DNA from: Acrocarpospora corrugata
GTDB lineage: Bacteria; Actinomycetota; Actinomycetes; Streptosporangiales; Streptosporangiaceae
Assembly: GCF_009687845.1 (NCBI RefSeq)
Contig: NZ_BLAD01000078.1
Coordinates: forward strand, 1 to 41,929
Direction: 5' to 3'
Length of the DNA: 41,929 nucleotides
Part shown: piece by piece, positions 29,355 to 36,956 of the stretch
How positions within the stretch are numbered: the stretch's first letter is position 1
How the letters are laid out: the number at the start of each line of letters is the position of its first letter
Program-made: the position numbers and the translations under genes
Notes under the pieces: model-generated
Told to the model about the DNA's origin: nothing
What the model saw: the letters and a program-made list of their open reading frames with translations, nothing else
Database searches by the model: none

Positions 29355-31787
29355 GCGGCGGGGGTTGACGCGGCGGGTGGCAGTGGCGTCCGACGGGTTC
29401 TCCGGCCATGGGTGCCGGGGGTACCTGCCGCGCAGCTCCGCACGCACCGCCTGATATCCCTCGCGCCAGAACGAGGCCAGATCCGCGGTGACGGCCGCGG
29501 GGCGGCCGGCGGGGGAGAGCAGGTGGACGGTGAGGGGCACGCCCGCGATCCGCGGGGTCTCGGTCCAGCCGAACAGTTCCTGCAGCTTGGCGGCGAGAAC
29601 CGGACGGTCGCCGGAGTAGTCGATTCTGACCTTCGAGCCGCTCGGGACCTCGATGCGTTCTGGCGCGACCTCCTCGATCCGCGCCGACCAGGGCAGCAGC
29701 CGGCGCAGCGCCGCCAGCACGTCGATCCTGGCCAGATCACTCCGCCGCCGTACGCCGGAGAGGTCCAGCCAGTGCTCGGCGCGAGCCACCAATGTCGCGT
29801 CGTCCACCGGCGGCCAGGGTTCCCCGAGCATCCGGTGGCAGAATTCCATGCGGTCGCGGAACGCACGCGCCTCCGGCGTCCAGCGCAGCAGCGTCAGCCC
29901 TTCCTGCCGCAGGCCCTCCAGCACGGCCGGGCGCAGGTCGGCCTTGGCCAGCGGGCTCGACGACAGTTCGATCGCGCCGAGCCGGCGGACCTTCCTGGCG
30001 ACGATCTCCCCCCGCCGCCAGCCGATCTCGTCCGCCTCCGCCAGCAGGGCCGCCGCCGCGACGCGGGCGATCTCCTCGTCGATCACCACGCCCTGCCGGA
30101 CCCGGGCGGACACGCTGCCCACCCCACGATCGGCCACGGCCACGGCCAGCCACTCGGCCCCGCCCAACTCCGGACCGGCTTCGGCCCCGGTCCCCGAGGC
30201 CATCACGAAGCCGCCTTCGCCGCGCCGCCGCGCGACCCGATCCGGATAGGCCAGCGCCACCACCAGCCCCGCCGCCCGGTCGTCCGACCCGCCGCCGCGA
30301 CCGGTGGCGCCGAGGGCCTGGGTGAGGCGGCGGGTCTCCTGCCGCCAGCGGGCGGTCAGGCCGTCCTCGCCCCGGCGGACCGCGCGCAGGACCGCGACGA
30401 AGTCGTCCGGGGCCGAGCGGGGCAGCCGTTCGCCGAGCAGGGCGACGATCTCGGCGGCCCGGGTGGCGCCGACCCGGGCCGCGCCGTCGATGAGCGCGCG
30501 GGCCAGCCGGGGGTGCACGCCGATGGCGGCCATCTTGCGGCCCCGCTCGGTCGCCCGGGTGCCGTGCAGCGCGCCGAGTGCGGTCAGCGTGTCGTGGGCG
30601 GCGAGCATCGCGCCGGACGGCGGCTGGTCCAGCAGCGCCAGGCTGGCCGAACCCCAGCAGGCCGCCTGTAGCGCGAAATCGGTCAGATCGGCGAGTGCGA
30701 TCTCCGGCTGCGGATACTCGGGCCGCCGGTCGTGCTCGGCCGCCGACCAGCACCGGTACGCGCTCCCCCGGCCCTCACGCCCGGCCCGCCCGGCCCGCTG
30801 CGCGGCCGACGCCTTCGAGGCCCGTACGGTCACGAGCGACCCCAGCCCCCGCGCATGATCCATCCGAGGCTCCCGGGCGAGCCCGGCATCGACGACGACG
30901 CGCACCCCCGGAATGGTCAGACTGGATTCGGCCACCGAAGTGGCCAGAATCACCCTCCGCCCGGCACCCGGGACCAGCGCCGCGTCCTGCACGGCGGCCG
31001 GCGCCTGACCGTGCACCTCCAGCACCTCGACGTCGCCGGGCAGCATCCGGGCCACCTTGCCGAGTTCCGCGACCCCCGGCAGGAAACAGAGCACATCCCC
31101 GTCGTGACGGCCCAGCGCCAGCCGTACGACCTCGGAGACATGACCGAGGAACTTCGGGTCGACCCGCAGGCCGTGCGGCGGCGCGACCGGCTGGGCCGGC
31201 GGAGCCCAGAAGATCTCCACCGGGTGGATGATCCCCTCGGCGTGCACGATCGGCGCGTCCCCGAGCAGCCGCGCCCAGCGACCGGCGTCGGTGGTCGCCG
31301 AGGTGGCCAGCAGGCGCAGCTCAGGACGGAGGTTCGCGCGGACGTCGAGCAGGAACGCGAGCGCGGTATCCGCGTCGAGATGCCGTTCATGGCATTCGTC
31401 CATGACGACCACGTCGACCCCGTCCAGATCCGGCTCGTTCTGCAGCCGCCGCAGCAGCACCCCGGTCGTCACCACCTCGACCCGCGTCCGCGGCCCGACC
31501 TGGCGTTCCCCCCGGATCGAGAACCCGACCCGCTCCCCGACCTTCTCGCCGAGCAGCCAGGCCATCCGCCGCGCCGCCGCCCGCACCGCGATCCGCCTCG
31601 GCTCCGCGACGAGCACGCGCCGCTCCGCCGAAGGGAACTCGGGCATCAGACCCGCCAGCGCGAGCGGCACCAGCGTCGTCTTCCCGGTTCCCGGCGGCGC
31701 CGTCAGCACCGCGGCGCCGCGGTCGAGCGCGCCCAGCAGTTCGGGCACCACATGCCGGACGGGAAGGGAGGACCACTCGGGGCGCAT
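29349..31787 (-). CDS. hrpB: ATP-dependent RNA helicase HrpB
   Basis: 812-aa DEAH/DECH helicase of the HrpB family, full length. Motif I is TAPPGTGKTT (29-38), motif Ia VAEPRRIAVR, motif II MDECHERHLD (DECH at 130-133), motif III ATSAT (near 160), motif V LATSVAESSLTIPGV and motif VI QRAGRAGREGRG. The C-terminal HrpB_C domain ends in HPWPENPSDATATRR, the usual end motif. It is expected to remodel RNA; precise targets are unknown in actinomycetes. It begins 17 bp after the end of the short rho gene on the same strand, so the two may be cotranscribed. No clear Shine-Dalgarno precedes ATG 31787. Confidence 0.95.
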   Translation of the reverse strand: MRPEWSSLPVRHVVPELLGALDRGAAVLTAPPGTGKTTLVPLALAGLMPEFPSAERRVLVAEPRRIAVRAAARRMAWLLGEKVGERVGFSIRGERQVGPRTRVEVVTTGVLLRRLQNEPDLDGVDVVVMDECHERHLDADTALAFLLDVRANLRPELRLLATSATTDAGRWARLLGDAPIVHAEGIIHPVEIFWAPPAQPVAPPHGLRVDPKFLGHVSEVVRLALGRHDGDVLCFLPGVAELGKVARMLPGDVEVLEVHGQAPAAVQDAALVPGAGRRVILATSVAESSLTIPGVRVVVDAGLAREPRMDHARGLGSLVTVRASKASAAQRAGRAGREGRGSAYRCWSAAEHDRRPEYPQPEIALADLTDFALQAACWGSASLALLDQPPSGAMLAAHDTLTALGALHGTRATERGRKMAAIGVHPRLARALIDGAARVGATRAAEIVALLGERLPRSAPDDFVAVLRAVRRGEDGLTARWRQETRRLTQALGATGRGGGSDDRAAGLVVALAYPDRVARRRGEGGFVMASGTGAEAGPELGGAEWLAVAVADRGVGSVSARVRQGVVIDEEIARVAAAALLAEADEIGWRRGEIVARKVRRLGAIELSSSPLAKADLRPAVLEGLRQEGLTLLRWTPEARAFRDRMEFCHRMLGEPWPPVDDATLVARAEHWLDLSGVRRRSDLARIDVLAALRRLLPWSARIEEVAPERIEVPSGSKVRIDYSGDRPVLAAKLQELFGWTETPRIAGVPLTVHLLSPAGRPAAVTADLASFWREGYQAVRAELRGRYPRHPWPENPSDATATRRVNPRRH

Positions 31788-31804
31788 CCGCCAATTGTGG
31801 CGGC

Positions 31805-32911
31805 TCAGGCCGCGCGCAGGGCGAGCAGCAGTTCCGCGTTGGAGGAGGTCTCCTTCAGGCGGGCGATGAAGGGTTCGTACGACTCCGGCCCGTACAGGGC
31901 CTTGCGGAGTTTCCAGACGAGGGAGAGCTCGGCGGGGTCGAGCAGGAGCTCCTCGCGGCGGGTGCCGGACGCGGTCACGTCGACGGCGGGGAAGATACGG
32001 CGGTCGGCCAGCGACCGGGCCAGCTTGAGCTCCATGTTGCCGGTGCTCTTGAACTCCTCGAACAGGTTGTCGTCCATCTTGGAGCCGGTTTCGACGAGCG
32101 CGGTGGCCAGGATGGTCAGCGAGCCGCCCTCGCGCAGGTTGCGGGCCGCGCCGAGCAGGCGCTTGGGCGGGTGGATGGCGCGCACGTCGATCCCGCCGGT
32201 GAGGATCTTCCCGCCGCCGGGCTGGGTGGCGTTGTACGCGCGCCCGAGCCGGGTGATCGAGTCCACCAGCATGACCACGTCGTGGCCCAGCTCGACCAGG
32301 CGCTTGGCCCGCTCCACGGCGAGCTCGGTGACGGCGATGTGGTCGGCGGCGGGCCGGTCGAAGGTGGAGGAGATGACCTCGGCCTGGACCGAGGCGCGCA
32401 TGTCGGTGACCTCTTCAGGCCGCTCGTCGACGAGCACGACCATCAGATGGCAGTCGGGGTGGTTGGTGATGATCGCGTTGGCGACCGCCTGGAGGAGCAT
32501 GGTCTTGCCGGCCTTGGGCGGGGCGACGATGAGGCCGCGGGTGCCCTTGCCGATGGGCGCGACCAAGTCCAGGACCCGGGTGGCCAGCACGCCCTTGGTG
32601 GTCTCCAGGCGGAGCCTCTCGGTGGGGTGGATGGGGGTGAGTTCGCCGAACGCGGGACGGTTGCGCGGCGGTCCGGTGGCGATCGAGATCAGCCGGCCGC
32701 CCTGGGCGGTGCCGGTGACCACGTCCCCGGTCCTGAGCCCGTCGAGCAGGTCCTTCGGGATGGTGACGTCGTCGGGACCGCGCAGATAGCCCGCGGTACG
32801 CAGGGTGGAGCCGTCCAGAATGCCGCTGACCTCGCGAAGCGCCGTGGGTTTGGCCGCGGTGTTCCGGGTACGCGTCCGGGGCTCACCCACACGAGTTTGG
32901 GTAAGAGTCAT
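31805..32911 (-). CDS. Short paralogue of transcription termination factor Rho
   Basis: 368-aa Rho ATPase. The core is intact: Walker A IVAPPKAGKT (near 128-137), VVLVDERPEEVTDM, LVDSITRLGRAYN, the Q/R-loop region QPGGGKILTGG and RRIFPAVDVTASGTRREELL. The N-terminus is cut down: no Rho_N domain and none of the long Arg/Gly-rich insertion of the main actinobacterial Rho (600-700 aa). The primary RNA-binding OB region is shortened (SGILDGSTLRTAGYLRGPDD; the YGFLR box is missing). So it is likely a second, specialised Rho or an RNA translocase with altered loading. ATG 32911 follows AAGGA by 7 nt. Its leader carries an 8-bp inverted repeat (32945-32986). Confidence 0.9.
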   Translation of the reverse strand: MTLTQTRVGEPRTRTRNTAAKPTALREVSGILDGSTLRTAGYLRGPDDVTIPKDLLDGLRTGDVVTGTAQGGRLISIATGPPRNRPAFGELTPIHPTERLRLETTKGVLATRVLDLVAPIGKGTRGLIVAPPKAGKTMLLQAVANAIITNHPDCHLMVVLVDERPEEVTDMRASVQAEVISSTFDRPAADHIAVTELAVERAKRLVELGHDVVMLVDSITRLGRAYNATQPGGGKILTGGIDVRAIHPPKRLLGAARNLREGGSLTILATALVETGSKMDDNLFEEFKSTGNMELKLARSLADRRIFPAVDVTASGTRREELLLDPAELSLVWKLRKALYGPESYEPFIARLKETSSNAELLLALRAA

Positions 32912-32944
32912 GATGTTGTCCTTGCGGATATGGGGAAGCTTGAC

Positions 32945-32986
32945 GTGACCGCAGGCACGACTGAAGAACGAGAAAAACGCGGTCAC
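32945..32986 (-). promoter_or_regulatory. Inverted repeat in the leader of the short rho gene
   Basis: GTGACCGC (32945-32952) and GCGGTCAC (32979-32986) pair perfectly; on the RNA (minus strand) the 26-nt loop is U-rich. It lies 34-75 nt before the start codon. It could be an operator or an RNA hairpin used in autoregulation. Confidence 0.45.
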
Positions 32987-33094
32987 AGATTTCGGCCTGG
33001 CGGCCGGCCGCACGCGCCCAAGAGGGCCAGAAACATGCGAGCTACGACGAAGATAACACGCGGGACGGCGAAATGTATTCCGCCACGCCGCGTG

Positions 33095-33673
33095 TCAGCG
33101 GGCCTGCAGCGCGTCCAGAGCCACCGCCATGGCGATGACCAGGCGCCGGTCCAGGCGCGGATCGTTGATCTCGATGGCGTAGCGGTCGCGCAGACCCCAG
33201 CGGCGTTCCACCGAGAAGGCGATGGAGGCGCCCACGCTGAAGTCGAAGTGGTAGGGCAGCCACGACAGCGAGTCGGTGAACCGCCGCACGATCGCCACCA
33301 GCGGGTTCCGTTCCTGGCCGGTGTAGGTCGGCAGGCCGGGCTGCTGGAGGTGCCAGGTGGAACGGAGCAACGACTTGGCGAAGTCCTTGCGGAACAGCCC
33401 GATCGGGCCGCCCGAGGCGTCGACCACGTCGTAGCCGCTGGCCAGGTCGATGACCTTGCGCGCCTTGAAGGCGGCCAGCGCCTCGCCCCTGGATTCGTCG
33501 GTGTAGAGGGTGACCTGCTCTTTCAGGGTGAGACGCTTCTGCTCCGCGAAGGCGACCACCGGGCCCTCTGAGCCGTCGAATTCGGCGACGTGGACGACAT
33601 AGCGGTTGACCATCATGGTGATCTTCTGGCGCAGGATCAGCCGCGTCTGCGTCTGGAGGGTCGCCGTGTCCAC
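33095..33673 (-). CDS. LURP-one-related (tubby/scramblase-like) protein
   Basis: 192-aa protein of the bacterial LURP-one/Tubby-C-like family. Repeated strands include QTRLILRQKITMMVNRYVVH, FAEQKRLTLKEQVTLYTDES, FKARKVIDLASGYDVVDASG, GPIGLFRKDFAKSLLRSTWH and FSVERRWGLRDRYAIEIND. A single hydrophobic C-terminal segment (LVIAMAVALDALQ) may touch the membrane. Function is not established for bacterial members; the fold suggests phospholipid binding. GTG 33673 was chosen because GGAGGT lies just upstream and the domain starts at once; the longer ATG frame to 33769 overlaps the TetR gene. It is 43 bp downstream of the TetR gene on the same strand. Confidence 0.85.
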   Translation of the reverse strand: MDTATLQTQTRLILRQKITMMVNRYVVHVAEFDGSEGPVVAFAEQKRLTLKEQVTLYTDESRGEALAAFKARKVIDLASGYDVVDASGGPIGLFRKDFAKSLLRSTWHLQQPGLPTYTGQERNPLVAIVRRFTDSLSWLPYHFDFSVGASIAFSVERRWGLRDRYAIEINDPRLDRRLVIAMAVALDALQAR

Positions 33674-33716
33674 TTGAACCTCCGTAAATGGTCTTGTTTG
33701 CCACCTTAATACGGCA

Positions 33717-34319
33717 TCAGCGCAGCGGAAGATCCCCGGTGAGAAAGCGCTGGATGGAAGGTGCCACACAGGCCACGATCTCCTCCGGCGTGAGCGCTGT
33801 CATGATCTCGATCTGGATCACGTAACGGGCGAAGGCCACCCCCATGAGCTGGGACGCGGCCAGCAGCGCGCGTTTCTCCGGATGGTCGCGTTCCAGCAGC
33901 TTGACCATCGGGCCGGCCAGTTCATGGATCATGAACTCTTTCAGGATGGCGGCCGCCGCCGGGGAGGTGGCCGCCGAGGTGACCACCGCCCGGATCCGTG
34001 GACCGATCTCGGGATCTTCCCATAGGGCGATATAGCGGGCGGTGAGTCGCTCGCCGATCGTGTCCAGGTCGCCTTCCAGGGACTCGGTCAGCTGCCGGAC
34101 CGGCACCCCGCCGTAGGCCAGCGCCGCGCCGAACAGGCCGTCCTTGTTCCCGAAGAAGTGCATGACGAGCGCGGGGTCCACCCCGGCCGCCCGCGCCACG
34201 CCCCGGATCGTGGTTCCGGCGTAGCCGGACTCGGTGAAGGCCGTCATCGCCGCCGCCAGGATGGCCTCCCGCGTCTGCGGGTTGCCCGGCCGCCGGCCGC
34301 TCTTCGTCTCGCTCTCCAT
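33717..34319 (-). CDS. TetR family regulator (divergent from membrane protein gene)
   Basis: 200-aa TetR repressor. The HTH spans about residues 18-60 with TTIRGVARAAGVDPALVMHF and FGNKDGLF, the classic end of the DNA-binding domain. The C-terminal domain resembles the TetR_C_17-like type (EEIVACVAPSIQRFLTG at the end). It is divergent from the ABC-2-like membrane protein gene at 34393. The 73-bp gap holds two TTCAAC-NNN-GTTGAA-type palindromes, so it most likely represses both genes and is released by a compound exported by the neighbour. Confidence 0.93.
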   Translation of the reverse strand: MESETKSGRRPGNPQTREAILAAAMTAFTESGYAGTTIRGVARAAGVDPALVMHFFGNKDGLFGAALAYGGVPVRQLTESLEGDLDTIGERLTARYIALWEDPEIGPRIRAVVTSAATSPAAAAILKEFMIHELAGPMVKLLERDHPEKRALLAASQLMGVAFARYVIQIEIMTALTPEEIVACVAPSIQRFLTGDLPLR

Positions 34320-34326
34320 GCCCGCT

Positions 34327-34343
34327 ATTCAACCATGTTGAAT
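34327..34343. promoter_or_regulatory. TetR operator, site 1
   Basis: Perfect palindrome ATTCAAC-CAT-GTTGAAT, 7 bp before the TetR start codon. Confidence 0.75.
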
Positions 34344-34352
34344 TCGTCTATG

Positions 34353-34377
34353 GTGAACTCAACGCTGTTGAAGTCAC
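34353..34377. promoter_or_regulatory. TetR operator, site 2
   Basis: GTGAACTCAAC-GCT-GTTGAAGTCAC (arms 34353-34363 and 34367-34377, two mismatches). The core TCAAC-NNN-GTTGA matches site 1. Centres are 30 bp apart, nearly three helical turns, so two dimers would sit on the same face. Confidence 0.7.
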
Positions 34378-34392
34378 CACTAGGAGAATTCG

Positions 34393-35355
34393 ATGAGGAA
34401 GCTGCTGCCGGCCGTCGTGCTGGTCACGCTCATCGGGCTCGCGTTCGCCGCGTCGTTCGTCGGCGCGCTGCACCAGCCCGAACCCCATGGCGTGCCGGTG
34501 GGCGTGGTCGCCCCCGCCCAGGTGGCCGCCCAGATCGACGCCGGGCTGGCCGCCAAGAAGCCCGGCGCGTTCGAGATCACCGCTTACGCCGACGAGGCGA
34601 CCGCCCGCACCGCGCTCGGCGACCGCGAGATCGAGGCCGTGGCCCTGCCCCAGCAGGCCAAGCTGATCGTCGCCAGCGCCGGCGGCCGGACCGCGTCCAC
34701 CGTGGCCACCCAGGTCTTCACCGGCCTCGCCCAGGCCCAGGGCCAGCAGCTCACGGTCGAGGACGCCCACCCGCTGCCCCCCGGCGACTCCGGTGGCATC
34801 GCCGGCATGTTCTACGTGCTCGCCCTGGTCATCCCCGGGATCGCCATCGCCGTCCTGGCCGGTCACGCCGGCGTCGGCACCGGCCAGAAGATCGCCGCCA
34901 TCGCGCTCGCCTCGGTCACGGTCGCGCTGGCCAACGCCTGGCTGGCCGACGCCGTCTTCGGCGCGCTCCCCGGCGCCTACCTCGCCCTGGCCGCCGTCTC
35001 GGCCGCCGTCACCTTCACCCTCGGCCTGGTCGTCGCGGGCCTGGTCCGGCTGCTCGGCACCCCCGGCGTCGGCCTGGCCGCCCTGCTCTTCGTGGTGATC
35101 GGCATCCCCGCCAGCGGCGGCCCGCTCGGCGCCCGCTTCATCCCCGAGTGGTACGCCGCGATCGGCCAGACCCTCCCGATCGGCCAGGGCACCGCCGCCA
35201 TCCGCAACACCGTCTTCTTCGACGGCGCCGCCCTCACCGTCCCGCTCAGCGTCCTGGCCGCCTGGTCCCTGGTCGGCCTGCTCCTCCTCCTCATCCCACT
35301 CCGCCACGCCACCCCCGCCCCCACCCCAACGACCCACCCCATCCCGGTCGCGTGA
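34393..35355 (+). CDS. ABC-2/YhgE-like multispanning membrane protein
   Basis: 320-aa membrane protein. An N-terminal helix (residues 4-25) is followed by an extracytoplasmic domain of about 110 residues and then six hydrophobic segments: MFYVLALVIPGIAIAVLAG, IAAIALASVTVALANAWLA, YLALAAVSAAVTFTLGLVV, GVGLAALLFVVIGIPASGG, the PIGQGTAAIRN loop and LVGLLLLLIPL. This is the layout of the ABC-2/DUF3533 (YhgE/Pip-like) family. There is no ATPase gene beside it. Control by the divergent TetR gene suggests export of, or resistance to, a small amphiphilic compound. AGGAG lies 6 nt before ATG 34393. Confidence 0.82.
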   Translation: MRKLLPAVVLVTLIGLAFAASFVGALHQPEPHGVPVGVVAPAQVAAQIDAGLAAKKPGAFEITAYADEATARTALGDREIEAVALPQQAKLIVASAGGRTASTVATQVFTGLAQAQGQQLTVEDAHPLPPGDSGGIAGMFYVLALVIPGIAIAVLAGHAGVGTGQKIAAIALASVTVALANAWLADAVFGALPGAYLALAAVSAAVTFTLGLVVAGLVRLLGTPGVGLAALLFVVIGIPASGGPLGARFIPEWYAAIGQTLPIGQGTAAIRNTVFFDGAALTVPLSVLAAWSLVGLLLLLIPLRHATPAPTPTTHPIPVA

Positions 35356-35676
35356 CACACATCACCCCATATCCGGAAATCTCAGGCCGGGCAATTGTCC
35401 AATATCGGGCATAGCCCGGCCCTCCCCACCGCTACACCCTGGAAGAGACCAGACCCACAGACCCCCCTCAGCCTCATCTCAGCAACGACCTGCAAAACTC
35501 TCCATGTCCCATCCCCGCAATCAAATCCCTCTCCCCCTCCGCCCAGGCTTGGCCGCGCCTGTGTCTGGACTGAGGAACGCAGGGTCGCGGAGCGGCCCGG
35601 AGTGACGAGGGAAGACACAGGCTAAGGAGCGGCCAAGCCCGCCGCGCCGGAGGCGCGGCCATAAAAAGGAGTGCGC
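35356..35676. other. 321-bp intergenic region with structured leader
   Basis: The first 190 bp (35356-35545) are C-rich with no gene or clear promoter. The rest is the nested-stem element at 35546-35659, which ends just before the ribosome-binding site AAGGAG (35666-35671) of the LPG-synthase-like gene. Confidence 0.5.
35546..35659 (+). promoter_or_regulatory. Highly structured leader/element with nested stems
   Basis: P1: GGCTTGGCCGC (35546-35556) with GCGGCCAAGCC (35629-35639). P2: GCCTGTGTCT (35557-35566) with AGACACAGGC (35613-35622), directly stacked on P1 with a 6-nt bulge TAAGGA (35623-35628) on the 3' side. P3: GGGTCGC (35582-35588) with GCGGCCC (35592-35598), loop GGA. P4: GCCGCGCC (35641-35648) with GGCGCGGC (35652-35659), loop GGA. 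It matches no riboswitch class I know. It could be a cis-regulatory RNA or a short inverted-repeat (MITE-like) insertion. Confidence 0.55.
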
Positions 35677-36684
35677 ATGTTCATGGGGTGGAGGTGGGTC
35701 GCCGCGCTGGCTATCGGCGGCGGCGCATATCTCGTCCTGCGCGACGAACTGCCGGAGCCCGGCGAGATCTGGGCCACCATCACCAACGTCAGTCCCGCGT
35801 GGCTCGGGGTGGCCGTGGTCGCCGAGGCGATGTCCATGGCGGTCTTCGCCCGGCTCTTCCGCCGCCTGCTGACGCTGGGCGGCACCAAGCTCTCCTTGGG
35901 GCGGGCGCTCGCCATCACCTACGCCCGTAACGCCTTTTCCAACTCGTTGCCCGCGGGGCCGGTGGTGTCCATCGCGTACACGACGCGGGAGTTCGGGCGG
36001 GTCGGCGCGAGCAGACCGCTCATCGCGGCCACGCTCGTGCTGGCCGCGTTCTATTCGGGCGTGACCTTCGGCGTGCTGAGCCTGGTCGCGCTGCTCGGCT
36101 CGCCGGCCACCCGGGTGCCGACGCTGGTCATCGCCCTCGCGGTGGTGGCCGTGACCGCCATGCTGATGGGCACCCGCCCGCTGGTGGGCGTGCTGCGGCG
36201 GCGGATGCCCCGGCTGTCGGCGGAGCTGGACGCGGCCAGGACCGCCATCAGGGCGGAGCGGCGGGATCACCTGATCCTGGCGGGGCTGGCCCTGCTGAAC
36301 TGGCTGCTCGACGTCGCCTGCCTGGTCGCGGTCTGCGTCGCGGTGGGCGTCGAGATCGGCCCGTACACCATGCTGCTCGGCTACGTCGCCGCCAAGGGCG
36401 CCCAGGCGCTGGCCCTGATCCCCGGCGGGATCGGCGTCGTCGAGATCGGCCTGGCGGCCACCTTCGTCGCCGCCGGCGCGACCGGCGGGACGGCCGGCGC
36501 GGTCGTCGCGCTGTACCGGCTCATCTCCTACTGGGCGATCCTGGTGACGGGCTGGCTGGCCTGGGCCTTCCTGCACGACGAGGTCCGCGCGGCGGCCAAG
36601 GCCGTCGGCCGCTTCCTGCTCCGCGCGGCCGCCACCATGAGCCCGTTCGCGCTCCCGCCGACCGAACGCAGCGCCCACCCCTAG
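35677..36684 (+). CDS. Lysylphosphatidylglycerol synthase-like transmembrane protein (UPF0104)
   Basis: 335-aa protein with about eight transmembrane segments, of the UPF0104/YbhN/AglD-type family that corresponds to the flippase half of MprF. Typical segments are RALAITYARNAFSNSLPAGP, REFGRVGASRPLIAATLVLA, LGYVAAKGAQALALIPGGIG and VVEIGLAATFVAAGATGG. No aminoacyl-transferase domain is attached, so lysinylation is not expected. A role in moving lipids or lipid-linked sugars is likely. ATG 35677 is chosen because AAGGAG lies 5 nt before it; GTG 35671 overlaps that site. A structured leader precedes it, and PspC and lipB follow. Confidence 0.88.
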   Translation: MFMGWRWVAALAIGGGAYLVLRDELPEPGEIWATITNVSPAWLGVAVVAEAMSMAVFARLFRRLLTLGGTKLSLGRALAITYARNAFSNSLPAGPVVSIAYTTREFGRVGASRPLIAATLVLAAFYSGVTFGVLSLVALLGSPATRVPTLVIALAVVAVTAMLMGTRPLVGVLRRRMPRLSAELDAARTAIRAERRDHLILAGLALLNWLLDVACLVAVCVAVGVEIGPYTMLLGYVAAKGAQALALIPGGIGVVEIGLAATFVAAGATGGTAGAVVALYRLISYWAILVTGWLAWAFLHDEVRAAAKAVGRFLLRAAATMSPFALPPTERSAHP

Positions 36685-36690
36685 GGTTTT

Positions 36691-36756
36691 GTCAGGGTTC
36701 CTGGTGGAACGGGGTATGCCACCGGTTCGTTTGACTAGGTGAATAGCAACCCTGAC
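36691..36756 (+). promoter_or_regulatory. Inverted repeat in pspC leader
   Basis: GTCAGGGTT (36691-36699) can pair with AACCCTGAC (36748-36756), which touches the ribosome-binding site GGAGG (36757-36761). A competing hairpin GTTCC-TGGT-GGAAC (36697-36710) uses part of the same left arm. Possible translational control. Confidence 0.35.
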
Positions 36757-36769
36757 GGAGGAAAATACG

Positions 36770-36955
36770 ATGCACCGGTCCAGACACCACAAGATGATCG
36801 CGGGCGTCTGCGGCGGGATCGCCGAGCGCTTCGGTATGTCCCCCACCACGGTCCGGATCCTGTTCCTGCTCTCCTGCATCCTGCCCGGTCCGCAGTTCAT
36901 CCTCTACCTGATCATGTGGGTCTTCGTACCCAAGGCACCGGCGTATTCTCGATGA
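36770..36955 (+). CDS. PspC-domain membrane protein
   Basis: 61-aa PspC-type protein: the signature HHKMIAGVCGGIAERFGMSP, then TTVRILFLLSCIL and a transmembrane helix ending in YLIMWVFVPK. This is the complete minimal domain seen in envelope-stress (phage shock) proteins. GGAGG lies 8 nt before the ATG. It ends 1 bp before lipB, so a common transcript is likely, although lipB may also have its own start. No PspA gene is present in the window. Confidence 0.92.
   Translation: MHRSRHHKMIAGVCGGIAERFGMSPTTVRILFLLSCILPGPQFILYLIMWVFVPKAPAYSR
36944..36949 (+). promoter_or_regulatory. -10 box for lipB inside pspC
   Basis: TATTCT, 7 nt before ATG 36957, with no Shine-Dalgarno between. It predicts a leaderless lipB transcript. 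Confidence 0.4.
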
Positions 36956-36956
36956 C

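Noticed and set aside
30732-32789. Plus-strand frame (685 codons) opposite hrpB and rho
   Set aside because: Crosses two real minus-strand genes and has shadow-type composition.
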